From contig JBJXFF010000109.1 of assembly GCA_046153945.1 (NCBI GenBank), forward strand, positions 52,844 to 116,843: 64,000 bases of DNA. The letters run 5' to 3'. Numbering within the stretch: position 1 is the stretch's first letter; each line of letters opens with the position of its first letter. This document shows, piece by piece, positions 63,890 to 64,000 of the stretch. Source of the stretch: SXOA01 sp046153945. Lineage in GTDB: Bacteria > Planctomycetota > Planctomycetia > Pirellulales > Pirellulaceae. The notes under the pieces are model-generated. The model saw nothing but the letters and a program-made list of their open reading frames with translations, had not been told where the DNA came from and ran no database searches. Position numbers and translations under genes: made by a program.

Positions 63890-64000
63890 TTAAATCGCGG
63901 CTTTTAGCATATTGAGGAGTTCGGCTTCGTTCCAGGCGGCCCGTTTTCGTTTGCGGCGCATACTTCCTTTCGATTTGTCCTGTTTCAGGATGTTGAAGGC
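63890..64000 (-). CDS. ISAs1-type transposase, C-terminal end (cut by window)
   Basis: The minus-strand frame from the window edge to a TAA at 63890 encodes AFNILKQDKS, KGSMRRKRKRAAWNEAELL and LKAAI, which matches the tail of ISAs1-family DDE transposases (the NLLKQEKTxKxGIKxKR pattern). Only 36 residues are visible, so the integrity of the IS cannot be judged. It ends 93 bases after the putative glycosidase, so an insertion end should lie in 63797-63889. Confidence 0.65.
   Translation of the reverse strand, partial: AFNILKQDKSKGSMRRKRKRAAWNEAELLNMLKAAI

Noticed and set aside
1..64000. CRISPR arrays, rRNA genes, replication origin or phage structural genes
   Set aside because: I saw no regularly spaced direct repeats, no rRNA-like sequence, no DnaA-box cluster and no phage structural genes.

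Overview
The window looks like chromosome from a planctomycete, probably Pirellulales-like, although the genus cannot be fixed from sequence alone. The evidence is a set of lineage-typical proteins: a DUF1501 protein next to a DUF1549/DUF1553 protein, a DUF1570 protein, an NHL-repeat thioredoxin lipoprotein, a very large secreted protein with a FESLEGREML-type N-terminus, CsrA beside a small conserved protein, and a Ser/Thr kinase with a C-terminal membrane anchor. GC is moderately high, and GTG or TTG starts are common.

Layout. 1-3.1 kb (minus): a partial ABC exporter and a vWA lipoprotein. 3.3-9.9 kb (plus): a two-module Fe(III)-type permease, then a YhaO/SbcD-like and YhaN/SbcC-like pair. 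9.9-13.8 kb: a UVR-motif protein, a DUF1570 protein and a TrkA-N/RyR membrane protein. 13.8-15 kb: a gene-poor stretch with hairpins, a SOS-box-like palindrome and a decayed small gene. 15-19 kb: two membrane proteins and pckA. 19.1-24 kb (minus): DUF58, MoxR and NHL-thioredoxin genes. 24.2-28.9 kb (plus): DUF1501, a 52-aa coupled gene, DUF1549/1553 and an FkbM methyltransferase. 28.9-32.8 kb (minus): PrsW-like protease, a small gene, M20 amidohydrolase and an oxidoreductase. 33-35 kb (plus): DUF4105, a small conserved gene and csrA. 35-40.6 kb (minus): a 1457-aa secreted protein and UDP-glucuronate decarboxylase. 40.8-46.6 kb: an amidohydrolase, an HTH protein, an AT-richer membrane gene behind an attenuator-like fold, a frameshifted enolase-superfamily gene and an RluA synthase. 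46.8-53.9 kb (minus): glucan phosphorylase, Ser/Thr kinase, glycosyltransferase and a LpxH-like phosphoesterase. 54.3-61 kb (plus): an esterase, a PQQ propeller and a FAAL-ACP-oxoamine synthase fusion. 61-64 kb: a truncated tRNA-Ser-like 3' end, a putative glycosidase and an ISAs1-type transposase end.

The most unusual signal is a population of palindromic elements of about 90-160 bp. Most have long near-perfect terminal inverted arms (about 23-30 bp) around a variable core; others are clusters of shorter hairpins. They sit between genes, abut stop codons, supply a probable start codon, and in two cases lie wholly inside open coding sequences at lengths divisible by three (90 bp in the DUF1549/1553 gene, 105 bp in the RluA gene). 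This resembles Rickettsia palindromic elements in behaviour. No transposase of their own is visible.

The other leads are the YhaO-like protein whose nuclease metal motifs are degenerate, the TrkA-N/RyR fusion, the FAAL-ACP-oxoamine synthase megaenzyme, and the mutually exclusive hairpins upstream of the AT-richer membrane gene.
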